A stretch of 6,390 nucleotides of DNA from NCBI GenBank assembly GCA_030431185.1, contig JAUIJO010000178.1:1-6390 (forward strand). The letters run 5' to 3'. Positions 1 through 5,889 of the stretch are shown piece by piece. Position numbers and translations under genes: made by a program. Within the stretch, counting starts at the first letter, position 1; each line of letters begins with the position of its first letter. The stretch is from Gammaproteobacteria bacterium (GTDB taxonomy: Bacteria > Pseudomonadota > Gammaproteobacteria > Xanthomonadales > Xanthomonadaceae). The notes under the pieces were generated by a model that was given only the letters and a program-made list of their open reading frames with translations, was not told where the DNA came from and did no database searches.

Positions 1-1067
<1,067 letters not shown>

Positions 1068-1072
1068 GTGGT

Positions 1073-1078
1073 TTCCCC
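1073..1078 (-). promoter_or_regulatory. Ribosome binding site of the amidohydrolase
   Basis: Read on the minus strand, GGGGAA lies 5 nt before the ATG at 1067. It supports this start, which also gives a proper signal peptide. Confidence 0.5.
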
Positions 1079-1221
1079 GGGTGTCGTGTTGACAGCCCTT
1101 CGACCGTAGACGCCCGCGGGTGGCCTGCCAACCCTGACAAAGGTCATGCCCGTGCCGCCCGGGTCGCAGCGGGGGAGACCCCGACAGGGCACACTAGGCG
1201 CCTGAACCGACGGAGCGGTCC

Positions 1222-1227
1222 TGGAGG
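1222..1227 (+). promoter_or_regulatory. Ribosome binding site selecting the GTG start at 1236
   Basis: TGGAGG lies 8 nt upstream of GTG at 1236. It is the best Shine-Dalgarno match nearby and supports the GTG codon as the start. Confidence 0.6.
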
Positions 1228-1235
1228 CATCGAGC

Positions 1236-1874
1236 GTGGAACAGATCATCTATCTCATCGTGGGCGCGGCCCTGACCTGGACGTTCTATTTCGTCCAGCG
1301 CCGGGTCGAGCGCCGCCGCAGCGTCGACGCGATCGACCGCCACCAGCGCCTGCTCGCGCTCATGCAGGGGCTGGAGACGGCCGATACCAGCCTCGAGGAC
1401 CTGCGCCGTTTCGAGCACCGCCTGCTCGGGCGCGCGGAGACCGCGGCGCGGATCGCCGACAGCTATTTCACCAAGGCCGAGGAGGTCGCACGCCAGGCCC
1501 GCGACGTCGAAGGCAGCGTGCACGGCATCGACCACGAAGCGCTGCAGGCCTTCAAGCAGGCCGACGGCGAGCTGGCCCGCCTGGTCGCGCACCTGCGCCG
1601 GCAACTCGATGGCGAGTCCTTGCAGACCTTCGAGGAAGCCCACGCGCGCTGGCTGGACTACCGCGGCCGCTACGCACGCTTCATCGCCGCGTCCTACTCC
1701 GGCGGCGCATTGCGACCGCTGATCCACGCGGTGACGCTGGAGAGCGTCACCCTGGCCTGGATCAGCGAGCTCGAGATGCAGCTCGGCGACGAGGATGCCG
1801 ATGCGGATGCCGAGGCCGACATCGACGGTGACGACGGCGGCGAGCTGGACGCCGGGCTCGACCAGCCCGCCTGA
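1236..1874 (+). CDS. Membrane-anchored protein with cysteine-free LprI/DUF1311-like domain and acidic tail
   Basis: This 212-residue protein starts with GTG. Residues 3-20 form one hydrophobic membrane segment, followed at once by QRRVERRRS. By the positive-inside rule the rest of the protein should lie in the cytoplasm. Residues about 30-125 are charged and helical, probably coiled coil. Residues about 126-183 resemble the LprI/DUF1311 domain: a helix ending in ARWLDYRGRYARF, then an ASYSGGALRPLIHAVTLESVT segment in which the Trp, the Tyr-Arg, the Gly-Gly and the L..(L/V)T spacing all match. Secreted LprI-type proteins normally carry a Cys in each half of this pattern. Here both positions are replaced, and the whole protein has no Cys, as expected of a cytoplasmic version. 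Residues 185-206 are almost only Asp, Glu, Ala and Gly. The function is unknown. Lysozyme inhibition, the role of LprI itself, should not be assumed. The domain call rests on pattern reading, not a profile search. Confidence 0.82.
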   Translation: MEQIIYLIVGAALTWTFYFVQRRVERRRSVDAIDRHQRLLALMQGLETADTSLEDLRRFEHRLLGRAETAARIADSYFTKAEEVARQARDVEGSVHGIDHEALQAFKQADGELARLVAHLRRQLDGESLQTFEEAHARWLDYRGRYARFIAASYSGGALRPLIHAVTLESVTLAWISELEMQLGDEDADADAEADIDGDDGGELDAGLDQPA

Positions 1875-1939
1875 AGCGCGCGTTCGCGCGATGTTCCGTC
1901 GCGACTTGCTAGGGTATGCATCCGTTTTTTCCAGAAGCA

Positions 1940-1945
1940 AAGAGG
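1940..1945 (+). promoter_or_regulatory. Ribosome binding site placing the DUF924 start at 1953
   Basis: AAGAGG ends 7 nt before GTG at 1953 but only 1 nt before an in-frame GTG at 1947. The spacing favours 1953 as the real start. Confidence 0.6.
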
Positions 1946-1952
1946 TGTGTTC

Positions 1953-2495
1953 GTGAACGTAACCGCGAAGGAAGTCGTCGATTTCTGGCGCGATGCCGGC
2001 CCGCAACGCTGGTTTGGCAAGGATGAGACTTTCGACGACATGTGCGAGATGGCGTTCGAGGATGCAATGGAGGATGCCGCCGCCGGCAAGGGCGACGACT
2101 GGATGGAAACCGCGGAAGGCGCGCTGGCGCTGATCCTGTTGCTCGACCAGATGCCGCGCAACATCCATCGCGACAGTGCCAAGGCCTACGCCCACGACGC
2201 CCAGGCCCGCGAATACGCCGAGCGCGCGCTCGAGGCCGGCTACGACGCCGAGGTCGACGAATCCCTGCGCATGTTCTTCTACCTGCCGTTCGAGCACTCC
2301 GAGGACCTGGCCGACCAGGAACGCTCGGTCGAGTTGCACCAGGGGCTGTCGGGCGAGGATGCCGACAAGTGGGCGGTGCTGCACAAGGAGATCATCGAGA
2401 AGTTCGGTCGTTTCCCGCACCGCAACGACGTGCTGGGCCGCGAGACCACCCCGGAAGAACAGGCCTGGCTCGACGCCGGCGGCTTCAAGGGCTGA
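1953..2495 (+). CDS. DUF924 family protein (COG3803), function unknown
   Basis: This 180-residue protein has the usual length for the family, taking the GTG at 1953; a GTG at 1947 would add two residues but is too close to the AAGAGG ribosome site. Family landmarks appear in order: VVDFWRDAGPQRWF near the N-terminus (8-21), a Phe-Asp pair at 27-28, the highly conserved LILLLDQMPRNIHRD (60-74), FFYLPFEHSEDLADQERSV (108-126), and GRFPHRNDVLGR with TTPEEQAWL (152-173). Known members are helical, with a TPR-like fold and no established biochemical role. There is no signal peptide or membrane segment, so it is a cytoplasmic protein. The gene follows the LprI-like gene after 78 bases. A sequence CTAGGGTATGC in that gap may contain its own promoter, so co-transcription is uncertain. 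A short GC hairpin at 1877-1890 lacks a T tract. The gene converges on the glutaredoxin fusion across the repeat region. Confidence 0.93.
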   Translation: MNVTAKEVVDFWRDAGPQRWFGKDETFDDMCEMAFEDAMEDAAAGKGDDWMETAEGALALILLLDQMPRNIHRDSAKAYAHDAQAREYAERALEAGYDAEVDESLRMFFYLPFEHSEDLADQERSVELHQGLSGEDADKWAVLHKEIIEKFGRFPHRNDVLGRETTPEEQAWLDAGGFKG

Positions 2496-2587
2496 ACATC
2501 CCCCGGTGCGAGAGCGGGGTGCCGCGCGGAGATCATCGGGGCGCTCCAGCCCCCTCCGTACCCGCGCCACGACCACGCCCCTACATA

Positions 2588-2614
2588 CCGTCATCCCGGC
2601 GAACGCCGGGATCC
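2588..2614 (+). repeat. Type A palindromic repeat, copy A1
   Basis: The copy starts CCGTCATCCC and ends in GGGATCC. The stem CCCGGCG...CGCCGGG closes on a very short central AA. It matches A2 over 27 bases and then diverges (CCG instead of CAG). The class resembles REP-like repeats scattered in proteobacterial intergenic DNA, which is background knowledge rather than a database result. It forms the left end of a 93-bp composite ending with B1. Confidence 0.85.
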
Positions 2615-2649
2615 CGCCTTTGGCGTTGTACCCCCGCCAGAACACCGGT

Positions 2650-2680
2650 GATGGGTATCGCTTCGCTCGACCCATCCTAC
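2650..2680 (-). repeat. Type B palindromic repeat, copy B1 (inverted orientation)
   Basis: This is a 31-bp element whose arms GATGGGT and ACCCATC flank a CGCTTCGCT centre. Read on the minus strand it starts GTAGGATGGGT and has AGCGAAGCG at its centre. It pairs head to head with the GTAGG edges downstream, from 2717 and 2731. Confidence 0.85.
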
Positions 2681-2693
2681 GGTTCCGGGCATC

Positions 2694-2725
2694 CGGCCTG
2701 ACCGCGCGACAGCTTTGTAGGATGG
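2694..2725 (+). repeat. 32-bp exact direct repeat, copy 1 (linker plus start of a type B element)
   Basis: The sequence from CGGCCTGACCGCGCGACAGC through TTTGTAGGATGG is identical to 3076-3107, 382 bases downstream. Identity breaks at the next base (T against G), where this copy's B element is cut short. It holds the 22-bp linker that joins the two arms of each inverted pair. Confidence 0.9.
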
Positions 2726-2739
2726 TCTTTGTAGGATGG
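2713..2739 (+). repeat. Short tandem duplication of the linker/type B edge
   Basis: CTTTGTAGGATGG occurs at 2713-2725 and again at 2727-2739, a 14-base period with one T between. The first copy is a truncated B element and the second begins the full element B2. Replication slippage or a recombination scar inside the repeat would produce this. Confidence 0.85.
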
Positions 2740-2761
2740 GTAGCGCGAAGCAAAACCCATC
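2731..2761 (+). repeat. Type B palindromic repeat, copy B2
   Basis: This 31-bp element starts GTAGGATGGGT and ends ACCCATC. The 7-bp arms are intact but the centre is altered, with GCGAAGCAAA in place of GCGAAGCG. It is followed by GCCTGCGC, as is copy B4, so the shared segment extends past the palindrome. Confidence 0.85.
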
Positions 2762-2857
2762 GCCTGCGCGCCCTGCGGGTGCCCGCCGACGGTATGGGCG
2801 CCGGTTCGATCCCGCCCAGGCAGCTTGTCGCCCGCCATGGCACCGCGAACCTCCCTG

Positions 2858-2886
2858 CCGTCATCCCGGCGAACGCCGGGATCCAG
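2858..2886 (+). repeat. Type A palindromic repeat, copy A2
   Basis: This copy has the same stem as A1 and continues to CAG. It is preceded by TCCCTG, as is A3. It is the left end of a 91-bp composite ending with B3 that parallels A1-B1, including related spacer sequence (CCTTTGRCG at the left, GGTGATGGG at the right). Confidence 0.85.
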
Positions 2887-2917
2887 CCTTTGACGGTGCA
2901 CTCCCGGCAGTACGGGT

Positions 2918-2948
2918 GATGGGGATCGCTTCGCTCGACCCATCCTAC
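2918..2948 (-). repeat. Type B palindromic repeat, copy B3 (inverted orientation)
   Basis: This copy differs from B1 by a single base, a G for T in the left arm (GATGGGG). That change weakens the arm pairing by one position. It is followed after 8 bases by A3. Confidence 0.85.
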
Positions 2949-2956
2949 GTTCCCTG

Positions 2957-2985
2957 CCGTCATCCCAGCGAACGCTGGGATCCAG
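2957..2985 (+). repeat. Type A palindromic repeat, copy A3, with compensatory stem change
   Basis: This copy is identical to A2 except for two bases: CCCGGCG becomes CCCAGCG and CGCCGGG becomes CGCTGGG. The two changes face each other in the stem, replacing a G-C pair with an A-T pair and keeping the hairpin intact. Confidence 0.85.
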
Positions 2986-3045
2986 CCCTTGCTTTCGACC
3001 TCGCCGTCGACCACCGCCGTGGGACCGTTGGCGAGCAGCAGGCGC

Positions 3046-3076
3046 GGTGCAATGCGCTTCGCTTATTGCACCCTAC
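3046..3076 (-). repeat. Type C palindromic repeat (inverted orientation)
   Basis: This 31-bp element has arms GGTGCAAT and ATTGCACC around GCGCTTCGCTT. Read on the minus strand it begins GTAGGGTGC and carries AGCGAAGCG at positions 14-22, exactly where type B elements carry it. Length, edge and centre match type B, while the stem sequence differs. It pairs head to head with B4 across the 22-bp linker at 3077-3098. Confidence 0.85.
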
Positions 3077-3107
3077 GGCCTGACCGCGCGACAGCTTTGT
3101 AGGATGG
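3076..3107 (+). repeat. 32-bp exact direct repeat, copy 2
   Basis: This copy is identical to 2694-2725 and leads into the full element B4. It overlaps the last base of type C, so the linker abuts a GTAGG edge on both sides. Confidence 0.9.
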
Positions 3108-3129
3108 GTCGCGCGAAGCAGAACCCATC
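3099..3129 (+). repeat. Type B palindromic repeat, copy B4
   Basis: This 31-bp element starts GTAGGATGGGT and ends ACCCATC. Its centre is CGCGCGAAGCAGA. It shares the downstream GCCTGCGC with copy B2. Confidence 0.85.
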
Positions 3130-3153
3130 GCCTGCGCTGTGCCTCGGCCCGGA

Positions 3154-3189
3154 TGAAAGAAGGCCCGCATGCCAGGGGCATGCGGGCCT
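3154..3189 (-). terminator. Rho-independent terminator of the glutaredoxin fusion gene
   Basis: A perfect inverted repeat, GGCCCGCATGCC (3162-3173) and GGCATGCGGGCC (3177-3188), closes on a 3-base loop, with one more A-T pair at 3161/3189. Read on the minus strand the stem is followed by TTCTTTC. It begins 23 bases after the stop codon of the gene at 3213. On the plus strand there is no T tract, so the signal serves the minus strand. Confidence 0.88.
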
Positions 3190-3212
3190 CGTGCGTCTCG
3201 AAGCGGGGCGCT

Positions 3213-4142
3213 TCAGTAGCGCGGGATGGAGGCGTCCACGTCGGCCCAGGCGTCGATGCCACCTTCCACGTTGTAGACCTCGCTGAAGCCGAGGCCGCGG
3301 AAGTGCTCCGCCGCCTGCGCGCTGCGTCCGCCGTGGTGGCACAGGAAGGCCAGCGGCGTGGCCTTGTCCAGCGCTTCCAGCTGCTGCGCGGCGCCGCCGT
3401 CGAGGGTGGAGAACGCGACGTTGACCGAAGCCTGCGCACGCTCGTCGGCCGGGCGGACATCGACCAGGGTCAGGGTACCGGCGGCCACGCGGCCTGCGGC
3501 ATCGGCTGGGGTGATCGGCTTGACCTTCGGCGGTGCGTTCGGGTTCTCGATCACCAGGCCACGGCCCCGCTCATCGTCCACCCAGTCGATCGACAGGCCA
3601 TCGGCACGGCGTACGCCGGCCACGTCGAACTGCAGGCGCAGGCCGTCCACGTCCACCGCAATGGCGTTCGGGTCGGCAGGCGCCAGCTGCAGGCGCGTCT
3701 GGAAGCGTGCGTCCACCTCGACCTGGACGGCGTAGCCCTCGCCGGCGTTGGCCGCGGCGTCGCGCAGCATCGCCACGGCGGCCGGGGTCACGGTGACCGG
3801 GGGCGGGCTGCGGTCCGGTGCCGGCAGGCCGAGCACGCCGTGCAGCTCGCCGGAGTTGACCATCTGTTCGATGATGTCGCTGCCGCCGACCAGGTCGCCG
3901 CCGATATAGAGCTGCGGGATCGTCGGCCACTGGCCATAGGCCTTGATGCCCTCGCGGATCTCGGGGTCCGACAGCACGTCCACGTGGGCGTAGCCGCCGG
4001 GCAGCAGCGCGCTCAGCGCGCCCGAGGCCTTGGCCGAGAAGCCGCACTGCGGTGCGTTGGGCTCGCCTTTCATGAACAGCACGACGCGGTTCGACTGCAG
4101 CAGGGACTCAATGCGCGAACGCACGGCGGGATCGAGGGACAT
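3213..4142 (-). CDS. grxD: CGFS monothiol glutaredoxin fused to a degenerate A-type-carrier-like domain and a rhodanese
   Basis: This 309-residue protein starts at ATG 4142; the frame stays open upstream, but this start begins directly at the glutaredoxin fold. Residues 1-107 are a Grx4-type domain: Lys25 in FMKGEP, active-site CGFS at 33-36, WPTIPQLYI (72-80) with the cis-Pro, and GGSDI (86-90) for glutathione. Such proteins bind or deliver [2Fe-2S] clusters with glutathione. Residues about 116-205 resemble the IscA/ErpA/HesB fold: VTVTPAAVAMLRDAA at the start and GLSIDWVDDERGRGLVIENPNAP at the end. The Cys residues that bind the cluster in true A-type carriers are absent. Residues about 208-309 are a rhodanese domain with LVDVRPADE (226-234) and active-site loop CHHGGRS (268-274), with Cys268 as predicted persulfide site. 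The only cysteines are Cys33 and Cys268. The protein is cytoplasmic and may couple glutathione-bound Fe-S or sulfur transfer; the exact role is inferred. The symbol reflects the Grx4 domain only. Its transcript ends at the hairpin at 3154-3189. Confidence 0.93.
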   Translation of the reverse strand: MSLDPAVRSRIESLLQSNRVVLFMKGEPNAPQCGFSAKASGALSALLPGGYAHVDVLSDPEIREGIKAYGQWPTIPQLYIGGDLVGGSDIIEQMVNSGELHGVLGLPAPDRSPPPVTVTPAAVAMLRDAAANAGEGYAVQVEVDARFQTRLQLAPADPNAIAVDVDGLRLQFDVAGVRRADGLSIDWVDDERGRGLVIENPNAPPKVKPITPADAAGRVAAGTLTLVDVRPADERAQASVNVAFSTLDGGAAQQLEALDKATPLAFLCHHGGRSAQAAEHFRGLGFSEVYNVEGGIDAWADVDASIPRY

Positions 4143-4242
4143 GGCGGGTACCTGTTTGGAAGGGTGTTTCGCTGTGGAGGTGGGGGCGGGGCGGCCGCGA
4201 CACAAGCCGGCCCGGCCCGCACGCCACGGGTTAGCATGCCGC
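4143..4242. promoter_or_regulatory. Divergent intergenic region, likely holds promoters for both flanking genes
   Basis: One hundred bases separate the start codons of the glutaredoxin fusion (minus) and the deacetylase (plus). On the minus strand ACAGGT, about 9 nt before ATG 4142, is a weak ribosome site. On the plus strand TAGCAT at 4232-4237 resembles a -10 box only 5 nt before the ATG at 4243, and no Shine-Dalgarno is visible, so a leaderless or nearly leaderless transcript is possible. No good -35 box was seen. Confidence 0.35.
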
Positions 4243-5049
4243 ATGCGCTCTGAAGCCTCCCTGCACCGGCCGCCCCGCCACCCCTGGGCCTGGCTCTGGC
4301 CCTTCGCCGCCTCGCAGGTGCTGGCGCTGTCCGTGTGGGCGCTGGCGGGCTGGCGCTGGGGCCTGGCGGCACTGCTGCTCAGCCATCTGGCGGTCGTATG
4401 GGGCACGCTGAAGCCGCAGTCGCGCCTGTTCGGCCCGGTGCTGGTGCGCCTGCCGGGCGACGACCACTCGGTGTGGCTGACCATCGACGACGGCCCCTCG
4501 GACGAAACCGGCGCGATCCTCGACCTGCTCGACGCCCATGGCGCCAAGGCGACGTTCTTCCTCGTCGGCGAACGCGCGCTGGCACGACCCGATACCGTGC
4601 GCGAGATCGTCCGCCGCGGCCATGGCATCGGCAACCACAGCTTCGACCACCCGTCGGCCTGGTTCTGGGCGTTGCCCCCGGCGGCGATGCGCGCACAGAT
4701 CGATCGCGCCCAGGCAGCCCTCGCACAGACCGCCGGCACGCCGCCGCGCTGGTTCCGTGCGGTGGTGGGCATGGCCAATCCCTTCGTCGGCGCCGCCCTC
4801 AAGCGCCACGGCCTGGCGCGGGTCGCGTGGAGCGCCCGTGGCTTCGATGCGGTCGAAGCGGAACCGGCCAAGGTGGTCGCGCGGATCGAGCGCGACCTGC
4901 GCCCCGGCGCCATCGTCCTGCTGCACGAGGGCGCCAAGCATGGCCGCAATGTCGAGACCCTGGCCTTGCTGCTGGACCGGCTGCGGGCGCTGGACTACCG
5001 CGCGACGCTGCCCGAGCCCGTTGCGGGGGACCGGAGCGCGGCGGCGTAG
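4243..5049 (+). CDS. Membrane-anchored polysaccharide deacetylase (NodB/CE4 family)
   Basis: This 268-residue protein uses the ATG at 4243; an upstream in-frame ATG at 4141 would overlap the divergent gene. Residues about 18-34 and 36-54 are two hydrophobic segments, so the enzyme is anchored in the inner membrane. The NodB homology domain spans about 75-255. Motif 1 is LTIDDGPSDET, with the catalytic and metal Asp pair 82-83. Motif 2 is NHSFDHP, with zinc ligands His132 and His136. Motif 3 is WFRAVVGMANP (170-180), where most CE4 enzymes have an R(A/P)P-type sequence; Arg172 is kept but the following Pro is lost. Motif 4 is weak (WSARGFDAV). Motif 5 is IVLLHEG with His228. CE4 enzymes remove N- or O-acetyl groups from chitin-like oligomers, peptidoglycan or other glycans. 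The substrate is unknown. It converges on the methyltransferase gene across a 130-base gap. The start lacks a clear ribosome site. Confidence 0.92.
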   Translation: MRSEASLHRPPRHPWAWLWPFAASQVLALSVWALAGWRWGLAALLLSHLAVVWGTLKPQSRLFGPVLVRLPGDDHSVWLTIDDGPSDETGAILDLLDAHGAKATFFLVGERALARPDTVREIVRRGHGIGNHSFDHPSAWFWALPPAAMRAQIDRAQAALAQTAGTPPRWFRAVVGMANPFVGAALKRHGLARVAWSARGFDAVEAEPAKVVARIERDLRPGAIVLLHEGAKHGRNVETLALLLDRLRALDYRATLPEPVAGDRSAAA

Positions 5050-5095
5050 CCGCGAGCGGGCGCGTGCCCCTCACGCCGCACCGGATCCCGCCGGA

Positions 5096-5123
5096 CGTCA
5101 TGCCAGTGGAGGCCGCGATCCAG
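5096..5123 (+). repeat. Decayed type A repeat
   Basis: By hand alignment, 22 of 28 positions match A2, including both edges (CGTCAT and GATCCAG). The central stem is damaged (CCAGTG against GGCCGC). It lies between the convergent deacetylase and methyltransferase genes, the same kind of location as the intact copies. Confidence 0.55.
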
Positions 5124-5179
5124 CCCTCCGGTCTAAGCCACCCAGGATGTTCCCCCGCCCAGCGCGGCGCGCCGTGCGT

Positions 5180-5875
5180 TCAGCGGGGCCGCGTCGCCAC
5201 CACCCGCCAGTTGTTGAAGGGCGTATTGCCCGACAGCGGGGTGATCTCGACGTCGAGCCGGGCATCCTGCAGGCGAGCCTGCAGGGCCTCGCGCTCGGGA
5301 TAGTGCTGCGGCGATGCGTTCATCCAGCCCAGGTGGCGGGAGAACACGTCCACCGCGCGCGTGAGCCGCGCCCGGCGGCCACCGTCGTCGAAGCCGGTGC
5401 GCATCACCAGCCGGCAGCCGGGCATGAGCATCGCGAGCACGGCATCGAGGATGCCGGCATGCGCCTCGCGCGGGATGAACTGCAGCACGTCGAGCAAGGC
5501 GACGCTGCCCTGGTGCGCGGGCAGGCCGCTGGCGAGGTCGATGCATTCGAAATCGACCTCGGCCAGGCCGGCGCGATCGGCGGCGCGCCGGGCGCGCGTG
5601 ATCTTGCCGGCATCGATGTCGACGCCCCGGTACGGCATCGACAGGCCGGCGTCGCGCAGGGCATGGGCGAGCAGGCCCAGCCCGCAGCCGAGATCGAGGA
5701 GCGGCGCCGTGGTGTCGCGCAGGGCTTCGATGATGCCCGGATAGACCGGGTCGCTGCCGAGCTTGCCGCGGCTGTAGTAGTAGTCCCAGCGATTGCCCAG
5801 CCAGTTCGACGGCGCGAACGCGCGCGCGATCGTCCGGACCGAATCCGGCGGCAGCGGGCGAGCCTCGTCGCGCAT
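5180..5875 (-). CDS. Class I SAM-dependent methyltransferase
   Basis: This 231-residue protein starts at ATG 5875. It has a Rossmann-type methyltransferase fold. Motif I is LLDLGCGLGLLA (59-70), the glycine-rich SAM loop. Motif II is RGVDID (83-88), with Asp86 placed to bind the ribose hydroxyls. ECIDLAS (110-116) would contact the adenine, and ALLDVLQFIPRE (126-137) is the motif IV/post-motif region. An N-terminal part with NRWDYYYSRGKLGSDPVYPG (28-47) probably helps bind the acceptor. No signal peptide or membrane segment is visible, so it acts in the cytoplasm. The acceptor is unknown. The gene lies 12 bases after the stop of the SGNH hydrolase gene, on the same strand, with GAGGG overlapping that stop, so the two are probably one operon with translational coupling. 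No clear terminator follows the stop at 5180. Confidence 0.92.
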   Translation of the reverse strand: MRDEARPLPPDSVRTIARAFAPSNWLGNRWDYYYSRGKLGSDPVYPGIIEALRDTTAPLLDLGCGLGLLAHALRDAGLSMPYRGVDIDAGKITRARRAADRAGLAEVDFECIDLASGLPAHQGSVALLDVLQFIPREAHAGILDAVLAMLMPGCRLVMRTGFDDGGRRARLTRAVDVFSRHLGWMNASPQHYPEREALQARLQDARLDVEITPLSGNTPFNNWRVVATRPR

Positions 5876-5884
5876 GGGTCGGCG

Positions 5885-5889
5885 CCCTC
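5885..5889 (-). promoter_or_regulatory. Ribosome binding site of the methyltransferase, overlapping the upstream stop
   Basis: Read on the minus strand, GAGGG lies 9 nt before ATG 5875 and shares two bases with the TGA stop of the SGNH hydrolase gene. The arrangement suits coupled translation of the two genes. Confidence 0.55.

Larger units (their letters stand above)
2496..3212. other. Repeat-rich, gene-free region between convergent genes
   Basis: This stretch of about 0.7 kb lies between the 3' ends of the DUF924 gene and the glutaredoxin fusion gene. I see no credible gene in it: the open frames crossing it run through palindromes on both strands and carry peptides such as WIPAFAGMT, a familiar by-product of translating such repeats. 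It holds three type A palindromes, four type B, one type C, an exact 32-bp direct repeat, a short tandem duplication and the terminator of the minus-strand gene. The order is A1, B1 (inverted), linker, B2; then A2, B3 (inverted), A3, C (inverted), linker, B4. No recognisable structure was seen in 2496-2587 beyond weak GC stems, nor in 2762-2857. Confidence 0.85.

Noticed and set aside
1089..1094. TTGACA as a -35 box for the plus-strand gene at 1236
   Set aside because: No acceptable -10 sequence lies 16-18 bases downstream, so it is probably chance.
1877..1890. CGCGCG-TT-CGCGCG hairpin after the LprI-like gene as a terminator
   Set aside because: The stem is short, the loop is too tight and no T tract follows. 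The run of T at 1924-1930 is too far downstream.
1194..3014. A 606-residue open frame on the minus strand
   Set aside because: It runs antisense to two well-supported plus-strand genes and through the palindromic repeats. Its peptides such as GWIPAFAGMT are translations of type A repeats, and no domain is visible.
2588..3129. CRISPR array
   Set aside because: The repeats are of several kinds, in both orientations, with unequal and partly related spacers. No regular repeat-spacer period exists and no cas gene is present.
4231..4941. A 236-residue minus-strand open frame opposite the deacetylase
   Set aside because: It is antisense to a gene with clear CE4 motifs and has no recognisable domain of its own.
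5263..5285. Repeated CCTGCAGG with 4 bases between
   Set aside because: It falls inside the methyltransferase coding region, where Leu-Gln codons explain it. No related copy lies elsewhere in the window.
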